A DNA stretch of 46,177 nucleotides, taken from the NCBI GenBank assembly GCA_003211205.1, contig QCTJ01000008.1, positions 28,125 through 74,301 on the forward strand, read 5' to 3'. Position 1 is the stretch's first letter. Each line of letters begins with the position of its first letter. Source of the DNA: Synechococcus sp. AG-673-F03. GTDB taxonomy: Bacteria; Cyanobacteriota; Cyanobacteriia; PCC-6307; Cyanobiaceae. Below, in pieces: positions 36,723-44,390 of this stretch. The position numbers and the translations under genes were made by a program. Under the pieces are notes generated by a model. The model ran no database searches, was not told the DNA's origin, and saw nothing but the letters and a program-made list of their open reading frames with translations.

Positions 36723-37498
36723 GTCTTCCTCGTGAGACGTTGATCGAAGGGCTCGCTGAGCCAGAGGCCATGCATTGCCTGATCGAACAGGCGGAAGAAG
36801 TGCTGCGCACCTGGCAACCGAGCTGGAGCGACTTTTTAAGCGGCCCTGAACTGGAGGACTCGCGCCGCCTCGAGTCGCTCACTGAACTGCGAGTGGTCCG
36901 CGACGGTGGAAGACCAGACACCGAACGCTGTCGTCTCCAGCTCAGTCGCAGCGATCAGGAACTGCCACCGGAACCGACTCCAATCTCTGGATTGAGGCTT
37001 GAGGGCAATTTCCTGTTTGATCGGGCTGAACCGCAAGACATGCGCCAGGCCCTGATTGATCTTGGTGCAAAAGCTGATGGCCTCGGCGATCTTTGGCTTC
37101 GGGGAGATCGTGGCGCCCAGGCCGTCTGCACACCAGAGGCCGCACTTCATCTCAACGGCCTGACCGGACAAGTGCGCGACGTCACGCTGACCGTCGAGGC
37201 GGTCAGCATCGACGACTTGCAGTGGCCTGCCCAAAGGCTGCCAAAGCGATTGACCAGCGTGGAGGCATCCTGCCGCCTGGATGCCATCGCCTCAGCGGGT
37301 TTCGGACTGTCACGCTCCAAGGTGATTCGTCAGATCAAGGATGAAAAGCTGCGGCTCAACTGGCATCCCGTTCGGCAGGCGAGTCGTGAGCTGAAAGTCG
37401 GCGACCGACTCCAGCTTCAGGACCGGGGAAGCGTGGAAGTCTTAAATCTCGAAATCACGAAACGCGATCGCTGGCGAGTGGAGATCCTGCGCCGGTGA
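36719..37498 (+). CDS. Photosystem II S4-domain protein
   Basis: A 259-residue protein of the YlmH-like S4 family known in cyanobacteria as the photosystem II S4 domain protein. The N-terminal ~180 residues match the YlmH-type region (GLRLEGNFLFDRAEPQDMRQ; LGDLWLRGDRGAQAV), and the C-terminal ~75 residues (SCRLDAIASAGFGLSRSKVI, then KVGDRLQLQDRGSVEVLNLE) form the S4 RNA-binding fold. It probably binds RNA; the precise role is not settled. A GTG start at 36719 overlaps the previous stop. tRNA-Val lies 73 bases downstream. Confidence 0.9.
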   Translation: MSLPRETLIEGLAEPEAMHCLIEQAEEVLRTWQPSWSDFLSGPELEDSRRLESLTELRVVRDGGRPDTERCRLQLSRSDQELPPEPTPISGLRLEGNFLFDRAEPQDMRQALIDLGAKADGLGDLWLRGDRGAQAVCTPEAALHLNGLTGQVRDVTLTVEAVSIDDLQWPAQRLPKRLTSVEASCRLDAIASAGFGLSRSKVIRQIKDEKLRLNWHPVRQASRELKVGDRLQLQDRGSVEVLNLEITKRDRWRVEILRR

Positions 37499-37571
37499 GC
37501 TGCTAACTTCAGTCCCATCCGGTTGGCAAGCGCTCAACCGTCACCGCAGATCCTCTGAAGGGTGAAAATGC

Positions 37572-37643
37572 GGGCGATTAGCTCAGAGGTAGAGCACTAC
37601 CTTGACACGGTAGGAGTCACTGGTTCGATTCCAGTATCGCCCA
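37572..37643 (+). tRNA. tRNA-Val (anticodon GAC)
   Basis: A 72-base cloverleaf: acceptor stem 37572-37578 with 37636-37642, D arm GCTC/GAGC, anticodon stem CTACC/GGTAG with loop TTGACAC (anticodon GAC at 37604-37606), and T arm ACTGG/CCAGT with TTCGATT. The discriminator base is A, and CCA is not encoded. It reads GUC (and probably GUU) valine codons. murD starts 28 bases downstream on the same strand. Confidence 0.97.
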
Positions 37644-37671
37644 CTTCCCTAGTGAGCAGAGAACGAAAAGC

Positions 37672-39060
37672 ATGACCTTGAGTGTCGTGGTCGGACTCGG
37701 ACGCTCTGGAATCGGGGCAGCCCGTCTGCTCAAGGCCCAGGGATCTGAGGTGTTGGTTCTCGAGAAGGCTGAGAACGTCGCTTGCAGGCGAAAGTCCGCG
37801 GACCTAAGACAGCAGGGCATTGATGTCCAGGTCGGACAACCTCTGGAGATCTCCAGTTTCGAGCCCTGGCTGAATGAGATCGATCAGGTGGTGATCAGTC
37901 CTGGCATCGCCTGGACACATCCAACTCTTGAGACCTTACGAACCCAGGGAGTTCCGGTGAAGGGAGAAATGGCTCTGGCCTGGGAGACCCTCAAGAAACA
38001 TCCCTGGATTGGCATCACCGGGACCAATGGGAAGACCACCGTGACCCATCTCCTCCACCACGTGCTCAACCATGGGGGGTTAAAGGCTCCTATGGCCGGG
38101 AATGTGGGGTATTCCGCCGCAGAACTGGCTCTGGGTTGTCTTGAAGGCTCCAGCCCTCTGCCCGACTGGGTGGTCATGGAGATGAGCAGTTATCAGATTG
38201 AAGCGGCCAACGAAGTCGCTCCGCGCATCGGGATCTGGACGACGCTGACCCCTGACCACCTGGAGCGACATGGATCGCTAGACGCCTATCGAGCGATCAA
38301 GCGCGGACTGCTGGAACGGTCCCAGCTGGCGATTCTCAATGGCGATGACCCTGAGATCAGCCGAACTCGCGGCGGCTGGGGAGACACCCAGGTGAGCTGG
38401 GTCAGAACCGGCCAGACGTGCTCAGACAGCGCAAGCGATCGGTTGAGCTTGAGTGACGACGGCTGGGTCTGCGAAGGAGAGCGAAGGCTCTTCTGCGCCG
38501 ATGCTCTCTCCATGCCTGGAGAGCACAACCGTCAGAACATGCTTCTTGTTACTGCAGCGGCTCTCGAAGCTGGATTAGCTCCGGAAACCATTGAATCAGC
38601 GTTGCGCTGCTTCGATGGGGTTCCCCATCGACTCGAATCGCTCGGAACCGTTCAAGGCGTTGCTGTGTTCAACGACAGCAAGGCAACCAATTACGACGCA
38701 GCTGCCGTGGGTTTGCAGTCCGTACCCAATCCGGTGGTGCTGCTTGCAGGAGGTCAGACCAAACAAGGCGACGCTCAGCATTGGCTGCAACTTCTGAAAG
38801 AGCGCAGCAAGGCTGTTGTGCTATTCGGCGCCGGAGCAGACGAACTGCGTGGCCTGATCGAAGCATCTGCCTTCCCCGGCGCTGTCACCACGCATCGAGG
38901 CCTGGATGAGGCTGTTCCGCACGCTCTGGAACTGGCCCGACAACATCAGGCTGCAAGCCTTTTGTTGTCGCCTGCATGTGCAAGCTTTGATCAGTACTCC
39001 GATTTTGAAGCTCGTGGCAATCACTTCCGGAAGCTGATCGAAACCAGTCGATCAACCTAG
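37672..39060 (+). CDS. murD: UDP-N-acetylmuramoylalanine-D-glutamate ligase
   Basis: A 462-residue Mur ligase that adds D-glutamate to UDP-MurNAc-Ala in peptidoglycan synthesis. The N-terminal Rossmann domain (SVVVGLGRSGIGAARLL) is followed by the ATP loop GTNGKTT at 117-123. The central domain (NVGYSAAELAL; VMEMSSYQIEA; WTTLTPDHLERHGS) and C-terminal domain (VPHRLESLGTVQGVAVFNDS, KATNYDAA; LLSPACASFDQYSDFEARG) are all present. Length is normal. The ATG at 37672 lies just after tRNA-Val. Confidence 0.97.
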   Translation: MTLSVVVGLGRSGIGAARLLKAQGSEVLVLEKAENVACRRKSADLRQQGIDVQVGQPLEISSFEPWLNEIDQVVISPGIAWTHPTLETLRTQGVPVKGEMALAWETLKKHPWIGITGTNGKTTVTHLLHHVLNHGGLKAPMAGNVGYSAAELALGCLEGSSPLPDWVVMEMSSYQIEAANEVAPRIGIWTTLTPDHLERHGSLDAYRAIKRGLLERSQLAILNGDDPEISRTRGGWGDTQVSWVRTGQTCSDSASDRLSLSDDGWVCEGERRLFCADALSMPGEHNRQNMLLVTAAALEAGLAPETIESALRCFDGVPHRLESLGTVQGVAVFNDSKATNYDAAAVGLQSVPNPVVLLAGGQTKQGDAQHWLQLLKERSKAVVLFGAGADELRGLIEASAFPGAVTTHRGLDEAVPHALELARQHQAASLLLSPACASFDQYSDFEARGNHFRKLIETSRST

Positions 39061-39084
39061 TCTGGGGAAAATTTTTTAGACCGC

Positions 39085-39546
39085 GTGGCCTACTGGTTGA
39101 TGAAAAGTGAACCCGATGTTTACGGGATTCATCATCTTGAGCAGGAGCAGACAACTCTCTGGGACGGGATTCGCAATTACCAGGCGCGTAATTTCATGCG
39201 CTCGATGGCTGTTGGTGATCAGGCCTTCTTCTATCACTCCAATTGCAAGCCCCCTGGGATCATCGGCCTGATGGAGGTCACGGAAACAGGACTGGTGGAT
39301 CCCACTCAATTCGATCCATCATCGAAATATCACGACCCTGCATCGAAACCCGAGGCACCACGCTGGGACTGCGTGCGTCTGGCCTATCGAGGCAGATTTC
39401 AAGACATCTTGAGCCTTGAGGACTTGCGTCAGTCCTATCAACCGGAAGAACTAGCCGTCGTTCGACGAGGCAATCGGCTGTCGATTCTTCCTGTGGATGA
39501 ACGAATCGCCCAGGACCTCCTCAAGCGACTTGGCTCAATTCAATAA
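39085..39546 (+). CDS. EVE domain protein
   Basis: A 153-residue PUA-like EVE domain protein: YWLMKSEPDVYGI, LWDGIRNYQARNFMRSMAVG, FFYHSNCKPPGIIGLMEV and WDCVRLAYRGRF are diagnostic. EVE domains bind modified bases in DNA or RNA; the actual ligand here is unknown. The GTG at 39085 is the only good start, 24 bases after murD. Its last 50 bases overlap the next gene's proposed start. Confidence 0.93.
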   Translation: MAYWLMKSEPDVYGIHHLEQEQTTLWDGIRNYQARNFMRSMAVGDQAFFYHSNCKPPGIIGLMEVTETGLVDPTQFDPSSKYHDPASKPEAPRWDCVRLAYRGRFQDILSLEDLRQSYQPEELAVVRRGNRLSILPVDERIAQDLLKRLGSIQ

Positions 39547-40303
39547 ACCAAGGGAACGTCGCCTGACAGAGCGCATTCCTCTCACAACCATCATTCCCAG
39601 AGCCTGGATCGGTTTCAGCCAGGCTCCCTGGCGCTTTGTGGGCCTCACAGCTCTGATGCTGATCACTGTCACAGGGCTGAGTTTGATCTCAAAGGATCTT
39701 CAGCAGGGGGAAGGATGCTGGCAGTCAACCATCAGCGATGTTCTCTTTGTTACAACCATTCCCTCGACGCTTCTACCAGTCGTGGCCTTGCTGCGTCTGG
39801 CCGACCAACTCCTTCCTTCGATCCAGGCGACACAACAGGACGAGCCGGCCCAAGAGCGTCAACGACTGCGATGGATCTTCCGACAAACAGCTGCCCTAGT
39901 GCTGCTGGAAGGGGTGATCTTGATCGGAGGCCTGAACACGATCAGGATCATCGGTGCACTAATTGCCAGGCAGAGCGGCGTGCTCTCTGCTCTGATTCTG
40001 ATCACTGGAGCACTTGCCCTGAGCCTCTGGGCCCTGAGCCAGATCCTGGCCCTTCCGCTTCTGATCCATCACGGTCACCGTCCACTGGCAGCGATGGAAC
40101 ACAGTCGCAGGCTGGTTCAGACCAATCGGGTGAAAGCTCTGGCTCTGCTTGGTCTGCTGATCGGCGTCAACCTGATTGGCCTGATGGGGGCCTTCCTCGG
40201 CCTGCTGCTGAGTCTTCCCTTCAGCGCCTTACTGCTGATGGCAAGTTGCCGGACTCAGACGCCCTGGGTCAGGGATTCTCGGCGGAACATGTTGCCCACA
40301 TAA
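39497..40303 (+). CDS. Multi-pass membrane protein
   Basis: A 268-residue protein with about five or six hydrophobic segments (FVGLTALMLITVTGLSLISK; VLFVTTIPSTLLPVVALLRL; ALVLLEGVILIGGLNTIRII; GVLSALILITGALALSLWAL; ALALLGLLIGVNLIGLMGAF; LLLSLPFSALLLMAS). The N-terminal ~35 residues are polar. I recognise no specific family; HGHRPLAAMEHSRRLVQTNR between helices looks like a conserved cytoplasmic loop. The ATG at 39497 overlaps the EVE gene by 50 bases; an in-frame TTG at 39530 would cut the overlap to 17. The 3' end overlaps the convergent DUF2811 gene by 49 bases. Confidence 0.75.
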   Translation: MNESPRTSSSDLAQFNKPRERRLTERIPLTTIIPRAWIGFSQAPWRFVGLTALMLITVTGLSLISKDLQQGEGCWQSTISDVLFVTTIPSTLLPVVALLRLADQLLPSIQATQQDEPAQERQRLRWIFRQTAALVLLEGVILIGGLNTIRIIGALIARQSGVLSALILITGALALSLWALSQILALPLLIHHGHRPLAAMEHSRRLVQTNRVKALALLGLLIGVNLIGLMGAFLGLLLSLPFSALLLMASCRTQTPWVRDSRRNMLPT

Positions 40304-40545
40304 AGGCGCGTGATTTCTCTTGACTCAACTCCATGCTGAATCAGGAATCCGGCCAGAGCAGCCTGAACAAGGCGGTATTGATCCCAGTTCGGGCAGCGCT
40401 CAATGAACGCAACCATGGCTTGTTGCAGAGGCTGAGGAAGCTCGGACCGAAAGCTCACTGCTGACTGCTCAGAAGCAGTGGCCGCCTCGACAACCTGGTC
40501 TGGTGCTGATACTTGAGCCTGCTGTAACTGATCGGCCAACTGCAT
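40255..40545 (-). CDS. DUF2811 family protein
   Basis: A 96-residue protein whose C-terminal part (VSFRSELPQPLQQAMVAFIE, then NWDQYRLVQAALAGFLIQHG and VESREITRLYVGNMF) matches the cyanobacteria-specific DUF2811 domain. It is small, helical and probably cytoplasmic, of unknown function. The ATG at 40545 gives MQLADQLQQ; an ATG at 40596 would add 17 residues. Its 3' end overlaps the membrane-protein gene by 49 bases in convergent orientation. The ~300 bases upstream carry unusual inverted repeats and DnaA-box-like sites. Confidence 0.82.
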   Translation of the reverse strand: MQLADQLQQAQVSAPDQVVEAATASEQSAVSFRSELPQPLQQAMVAFIERCPNWDQYRLVQAALAGFLIQHGVESREITRLYVGNMFRRESLTQGV

Positions 40546-40851
40546 GCAAACGCTTCGAATGCCAACTAGTTCTCCACAGATGCCCGCCCGAGTCAAGAAG
40601 TAGCTCAGGAGCCATTCCCACGGGCTCTCCTAGTGAGACTTCAGCCACCAGAACCGTTTCAAGCAAATGATCTCCTCACAAAGTCGCAAAAGAGCCCTCG
40701 GCGTGATTCGTCAACCAAAACCGACCCCCTGAATGAGGTTTTCCACAGACGTCGGCCATACCAACTCAAACGCTCTGAAGTCTGTGGAAAACGCCCATGC
40801 AAGCGTGGGAAATGCCGGGGAAAATCAATGAAGAGCCATTGATTAGCTGCT
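40546..40851. other. 306-base non-coding region
   Basis: This is the longest stretch without a supported gene. It lies upstream of the DUF2811 gene and downstream of the DUF1818 gene, both on the minus strand. It holds a 13-bp inverted repeat with DnaA-box-like 9-mers, a third box-like 9-mer (40570-40578, one mismatch) and two small adjacent hairpins at 40825-40857. The plus-strand frame at 40633-40842 and the minus-strand frame at 40469-40666 look non-coding. The DUF2811 promoter must be here, but I could not place it. Confidence 0.6.
40738..40792. repeat. Perfect 13-bp inverted repeat with two DnaA-box-like sites
   Basis: GTTTTCCACAGAC at 40738-40750 is repeated exactly in inverted form at 40780-40792, with a 29-base spacer. 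Each arm contains TTTTCCACA, the DnaA-box form reported for Synechococcus, at 40739-40747 and (reverse) 40783-40791. It could be a DnaA-binding regulatory site, a titration site or a long stem-loop. No replication gene is nearby, so a chromosomal origin is not claimed. Confidence 0.65.
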
Positions 40852-40857
40852 CTAATC
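40825..40857. repeat. Two adjacent short inverted repeats
   Basis: TCAATG (40825-40830) pairs with CATTGA (40837-40842), 6-base loop. GATTAG (40841-40846) pairs with CTAATC (40852-40857), 5-base loop, and TTT follows on the plus strand. The two share bases at 40841-40842, so they could form alternative structures. The second covers the DUF1818 stop codon. Stems are AT-rich and weak; a modest terminator or mRNA end structure is possible. Confidence 0.4.
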
Positions 40858-41232
40858 TTTACTGCTGTCCCACACCGTTCTCATCACCTCGGCAATGGCC
40901 TGCGCAGCAGGGTCAGGCCAGCAGACCTCCAGACCACGAGCCTGGACACCATCACCGCTGCAGACGCCTCGAATCGACCAGCGCGAACGATCACCTTCAA
41001 GGCAAGCCCACCAACTGCCACGCTCCAGTTCGACAGTGATTGATTCCTCAGCCATGAGCTGATCGCAAATAGAGCGATGTTGATCTGTCAGATCAGCAAT
41101 CAGTGAAGCCAGCTCGCAGGCCTCACTCTCCTTGAGTTCGAGAGCCCAGTGTTCGCCTCCAATTAGAACAGAAAACACTGAGCGGGACGGGTCCCTGGAC
41201 AATCTCCAGCCGGGGCCCTCCTGTTGAATCAT
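40852..41232 (-). CDS. DUF1818 family protein
   Basis: A 126-residue cytoplasmic protein: [60 protein letters not shown], then [11 protein letters not shown] and a C-terminal helix ([14 protein letters not shown]) match the cyanobacterial DUF1818 family of unknown function. Its ATG at 41232 overlaps the rpoZ stop by 4 bases (ATGA), so it is translationally coupled to the RNA polymerase omega subunit. A link to transcription is suggested only by this coupling. Confidence 0.87.
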   Translation of the reverse strand: MIQQEGPGWRLSRDPSRSVFSVLIGGEHWALELKESEACELASLIADLTDQHRSICDQLMAEESITVELERGSWWACLEGDRSRWSIRGVCSGDGVQARGLEVCWPDPAAQAIAEVMRTVWDSSKD

Positions 41233-41456
41233 CCAGGAAGGAGATCAGGCTGATCCTGTTCGTCACTCAGTTCAACGATGGCGCGCTGCACAGGCTTCAC
41301 GCTGGACTCTTCAAGCAGACCATCGAAGTCGTCGAAGCGACGCTGCTTGGCACGGAAAGCAATCCGAACAGTGGTCAGATAACGATTGCTGGACTGACGG
41401 ATCAGGCTTTCACCGCGCTTGGCGAGATCCTGATGATCGACTCCGGCAGAGAGCAT
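41229..41456 (-). CDS. rpoZ: RNA polymerase omega subunit
   Basis: A 75-residue small subunit that helps assemble beta' into core RNA polymerase. [20 protein letters not shown] and [16 protein letters not shown] followed by [15 protein letters not shown] match cyanobacterial RpoZ. The frame runs up to 41513, but the ATG at 41456 gives [16 protein letters not shown], the family-typical N-terminus. It is preceded by the 94-residue gene (25 bases) and overlaps the DUF1818 start. Confidence 0.93.
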   Translation of the reverse strand: MLSAGVDHQDLAKRGESLIRQSSNRYLTTVRIAFRAKQRRFDDFDGLLEESSVKPVQRAIVELSDEQDQPDLLPG

Positions 41457-41481
41457 GCCAACAACGCAATAGTCCTGAATT

Positions 41482-41766
41482 CTAAGTGAGCAGATCGCTG
41501 TGGAAAGGAACATGCATTGGATAGCTGCGTTGCGGACGCCCTGGAACCCTCAGAACGATCTGGCGACCCAGCCCCATCGCTGCCAGCGGTCGACGTAAGT
41601 AACTGAGTAGTGCACTGACCTCCTCGAGGTGCTGCGCATCCACGCACTCGATGCGGATGCTGCCCCAGCTGCGTGACATCCTGCAATCTCGAAGCGGTTC
41701 GAGCTCAGCCTCGATCTGCGGTTCCTCCCGATAAAAGGAAAACACCAGCGTTCTTAAGCGATCCAT
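41482..41766 (-). CDS. Small hypothetical protein, 94 residues
   Basis: A 94-residue protein: [20 protein letters not shown], then [20 protein letters not shown] and a helix ([20 protein letters not shown]), ending with a strand ([20 protein letters not shown]). It looks like a compact alpha/beta protein and I believe it is conserved in cyanobacteria, but I cannot name the family. The frame continues upstream to 41838; the ATG at 41766 is preferred because the longer form would overlap the divergent Hsp70-like gene. Only 45 bases separate the two divergent starts. Confidence 0.75.
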   Translation of the reverse strand: MDRLRTLVFSFYREEPQIEAELEPLRDCRMSRSWGSIRIECVDAQHLEEVSALLSYLRRPLAAMGLGRQIVLRVPGRPQRSYPMHVPFHSDLLT

Positions 41767-41811
41767 CGTTGCTCCCCGTAGCCTCGACCTGACTCCAACC
41801 TGCCCATAGCG

Positions 41812-43449
41812 GTGGTTCAGCCCCTCGCTGCCGAACAAAACCTTCAGGTTTCCGACGTGTCTTACAACGTCGGCACCCTTGCGATTGACCTGGGAAGCAC
41901 CACCACGGTGGTGGCGTTTCAGTCTGCTGAGCGATCTGAAGTGGATCTGCTCGATCTACCTGCCATTACCCGTGAGACAGGAGCGATCCCATCGCTGATC
42001 TGGGCGGAGGATGCGGTCTCAGGTCCTGCGCTGGTCGGGCTTGAGGTGCTGGAAAACGGGCTGCATGAACACGATGCCCCTCAGCTCCATCGCGACTTCA
42101 AGCGTTGGATCGGGATGGCATCAGATCCTCAGAGTGCCGAGAGACGACTCAGCCCGGAACAAGCTGGTGCGCGGCTGCTGACTGAAATCTGGAAGCGGAT
42201 GCCACCTGAACTCAGCATCGAGCGCCTGGTGCTGACAGCCCCCGTAGATCAGGGCTCCGGCTATCGCGACTGGCTTCTCAAAGCCTGCGAACCGATGCAG
42301 GTTGCAGAGATCGCCATGGTGGACGAGCCAACGGCAGCTGCACTCGGGGCTGGCCTAGAAGCTGGATCCAAGCTTTTAGTGGTCGATCTCGGCGGAGGAA
42401 CTCTGGATCTGTCCCTGGTCGCTCTCGAAGGAGGTGAAGGTCGAGCTGCTCCAGTGGCTCAGCTGCTTCGCTTCCGCGGCCAGGACCTCACCAATAGCCG
42501 TCAGACACTGCGTCAGGCCAAAGTGCTCGGCAAAGCCGGCATCAACCTGGGTGGCAGGGATCTTGATCGCTGGATTCTCGACGAACTCTGTCCAGAGGGC
42601 CTCCCGGAAGAAGGCAATGGTCTGATGGCACTGCTGAATGCGGCGGAACGCCTCAAATGTCGCCTTAGCGATCCCGATATCCCCAATCGGGAGAGCCTCA
42701 CGGAAACAGCCAATGGCCAGGATCTTGTCGCGCCGGGCAAGCTCTCTATGGATCGACACAAGTTCAGTCGACTGCTCCAGGATCGAGGGCTTTTTGATGC
42801 CCTTGAAGGACTGCTCAGCAAGACCCTGCGTGATGCGGAACTCAACGGCTGTCCTGCCGAAAATCTCGACGCTATGGTGGTGGTCGGGGGTGGCGCCCAT
42901 CTACCCCAGCTGCGCGATTGGCTCACCGAGAAGCTTTCGCCAACACCACTGCTGACACCGCCGCCGATGGAGGCGGTGGCCTTCGGTGCCCTGAGCCTCA
43001 CTCCAGGAGTTCGCATGCAGGACCTGCTGCAGCGCGGAATCTCACTGCGCTGCTGGAACCAACGCAGCAACACCCATCACTGGCATCCCCTGTTTCTACC
43101 GGGTCAGCCCTGGCCCTCCAGCAAGCCGTTGGAATTGATCTTGAGCGCCAGTGGTCCAGACCAGCAGTCAGTTGAGCTGGTGCTTGGAGAGTCCAGGGGG
43201 GAGACGAGACATGAAGTAGTGATGGTCAACGGACTGCCCAAGGTCATTGAAAAAACCGATGGTTGGGATGACGTCAAAAGGCGGCCGGACACCGCTTGTG
43301 AGCTCCCCCTGGACCCTCCTGGACAACCTGGAGAAGACTGCTTAAAACTGCGTTTCCATCTCAATGATCAGGCGGAACTGATCCTGGAGGGAGAGGATCT
43401 GCGGACCGGAGAAAGCCTGGACCCGAGACCACTCGGGACCGTGCGGTGA
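41812..43449 (+). CDS. Divergent Hsp70 family protein
   Basis: A 545-residue Hsp70/DnaK-like ATPase. The phosphate-1 loop is LAIDLGSTTTVVAF (~23-36), phosphate-2 is LLVVDLGGGTLDLSLVAL (~189-206), and the adenosine motif is VVVGGGAHLPQL (~360). EPTAAALGAGL before phosphate-2 is the connecting motif. The C-terminal ~140 residues form a short substrate-binding-like beta domain, but the alpha-helical lid and the EEVD-like tail of DnaK are missing, so this is not the housekeeping DnaK. It starts at GTG 41812. A membrane-anchored protein gene follows 19-49 bases later and is a likely partner. Confidence 0.9.
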   Translation: MVQPLAAEQNLQVSDVSYNVGTLAIDLGSTTTVVAFQSAERSEVDLLDLPAITRETGAIPSLIWAEDAVSGPALVGLEVLENGLHEHDAPQLHRDFKRWIGMASDPQSAERRLSPEQAGARLLTEIWKRMPPELSIERLVLTAPVDQGSGYRDWLLKACEPMQVAEIAMVDEPTAAALGAGLEAGSKLLVVDLGGGTLDLSLVALEGGEGRAAPVAQLLRFRGQDLTNSRQTLRQAKVLGKAGINLGGRDLDRWILDELCPEGLPEEGNGLMALLNAAERLKCRLSDPDIPNRESLTETANGQDLVAPGKLSMDRHKFSRLLQDRGLFDALEGLLSKTLRDAELNGCPAENLDAMVVVGGGAHLPQLRDWLTEKLSPTPLLTPPPMEAVAFGALSLTPGVRMQDLLQRGISLRCWNQRSNTHHWHPLFLPGQPWPSSKPLELILSASGPDQQSVELVLGESRGETRHEVVMVNGLPKVIEKTDGWDDVKRRPDTACELPLDPPGQPGEDCLKLRFHLNDQAELILEGEDLRTGESLDPRPLGTVR

Positions 43450-43498
43450 TCGCGCCGTCCACAAAGACGTGTGTGTTCGCGACGACATCCATAGAAAG

Positions 43499-44368
43499 GT
43501 GTCTGTCGTTCCCAGACCACCCTTGGCGCTGCGTCGCCATCTCCCAAGGTTTTGGCTGATCGCCACACTGGGTGGTGTCGCAGCCCTTTGTGGTTATGCG
43601 TACTGGTGGGAACAGCAGTTACCGGGTCGCCTGCGTGAAGCAGCTTCAAGGGGAGACCTTGAGGCCTGCCTGCGCTATGGCGAACAGCTGGCAGCACTGC
43701 GATGGCTGGACCGGGAAGCACCCAGTGAGCAGGCGGTCTGCCGTCGACGTCAAGCTGAACTTGCCTGGGAAGGAGGCGACAGCAACCAAGCACTCAACCT
43801 GCAGTCACAGCTTGTTAATTCGAATGTGGGCACTGAAGAGCAGCGAAAGAGAGATCGATCCAGATTGCGCCAGTGGCGTCAGACCCTGCGCGAGCGGGTA
43901 CTGGATCAGTTCCGAGCGGGAGATCTCGAACAGGCCCTGATCACTCTCAGGCCTCTGGAACAAAAGGGTCAGAGGCCGGGAACACAGCTGAGCGACAGCC
44001 TGCGCGAGACCTGGAACCGCAACAAAGTCGATCACGAGCGACTGAGGGACAAAGTGCAACGACAGCAGTGGTGGGAAGCACTGAGCGTGCTGAATCAACT
44101 GGACCACCCGTGGTGGCAGACCCATGCCCTACCTCTTCGCAGACAGGTGGAGGAAGCCATCCAGAATCTGCGCGATCGGCAGGAACATCACAGCCATGGG
44201 GCTCTACCCGCTCACACGGTGGATCCTGAACGCCTGAATACAGCTGTCGAAGAGAGGCTGTCCAGCGGCATGGATCCGTGGAGTGCCTTCGTTGCCGGGT
44301 GTGCTGATCTGGGCGGCGTTCTGGTTGAGGAAGGACCGGAGAGCCTCTGCAAGGCGAAGAGACGATGA
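43499..44368 (+). CDS. Membrane-anchored helical hypothetical protein
   Basis: A 289-residue protein with one N-terminal transmembrane helix (FWLIATLGGVAALCGYAYWW, after a basic stretch) and a large soluble part that is helical, highly charged and Gln/Arg/Trp-rich (EQQLPGRLREAASRGDLEAC, LRYGEQLAALRWLDREAPSE, LRQWRQTLRERVLDQFRAGD), reminiscent of TPR-like repeats. The start is uncertain: GTG at 43499 (MSVVPRPPL) is used; GTG at 43469 would add 10 residues. It directly follows the Hsp70-like gene on the same strand, suggesting a chaperone-membrane pair. The C-terminal ~40 residues (MDPWSAFVAGCADLGGVLVE) form a separate small region. Family unknown. Confidence 0.75.
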   Translation: MSVVPRPPLALRRHLPRFWLIATLGGVAALCGYAYWWEQQLPGRLREAASRGDLEACLRYGEQLAALRWLDREAPSEQAVCRRRQAELAWEGGDSNQALNLQSQLVNSNVGTEEQRKRDRSRLRQWRQTLRERVLDQFRAGDLEQALITLRPLEQKGQRPGTQLSDSLRETWNRNKVDHERLRDKVQRQQWWEALSVLNQLDHPWWQTHALPLRRQVEEAIQNLRDRQEHHSHGALPAHTVDPERLNTAVEERLSSGMDPWSAFVAGCADLGGVLVEEGPESLCKAKRR

Positions 44369-44390
44369 AGACCCTGAGCGGGGAGCAGAT

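Noticed and set aside
40469-40666. Minus-strand frame starting MLETVLVAEVSLGEP
   Set aside because: The start looks protein-like, but the rest overlaps DUF2811 in another frame and loses structure.
40738-40792. Chromosomal replication origin
   Set aside because: Only two good DnaA-box-like sites and no dnaA or dnaN nearby; reported as a repeat instead.
40633-40842. 69-codon plus-strand frame in the 300-base gap
   Set aside because: Lys/Arg/Pro-rich, no RBS, and it covers the inverted repeat; more likely non-coding.
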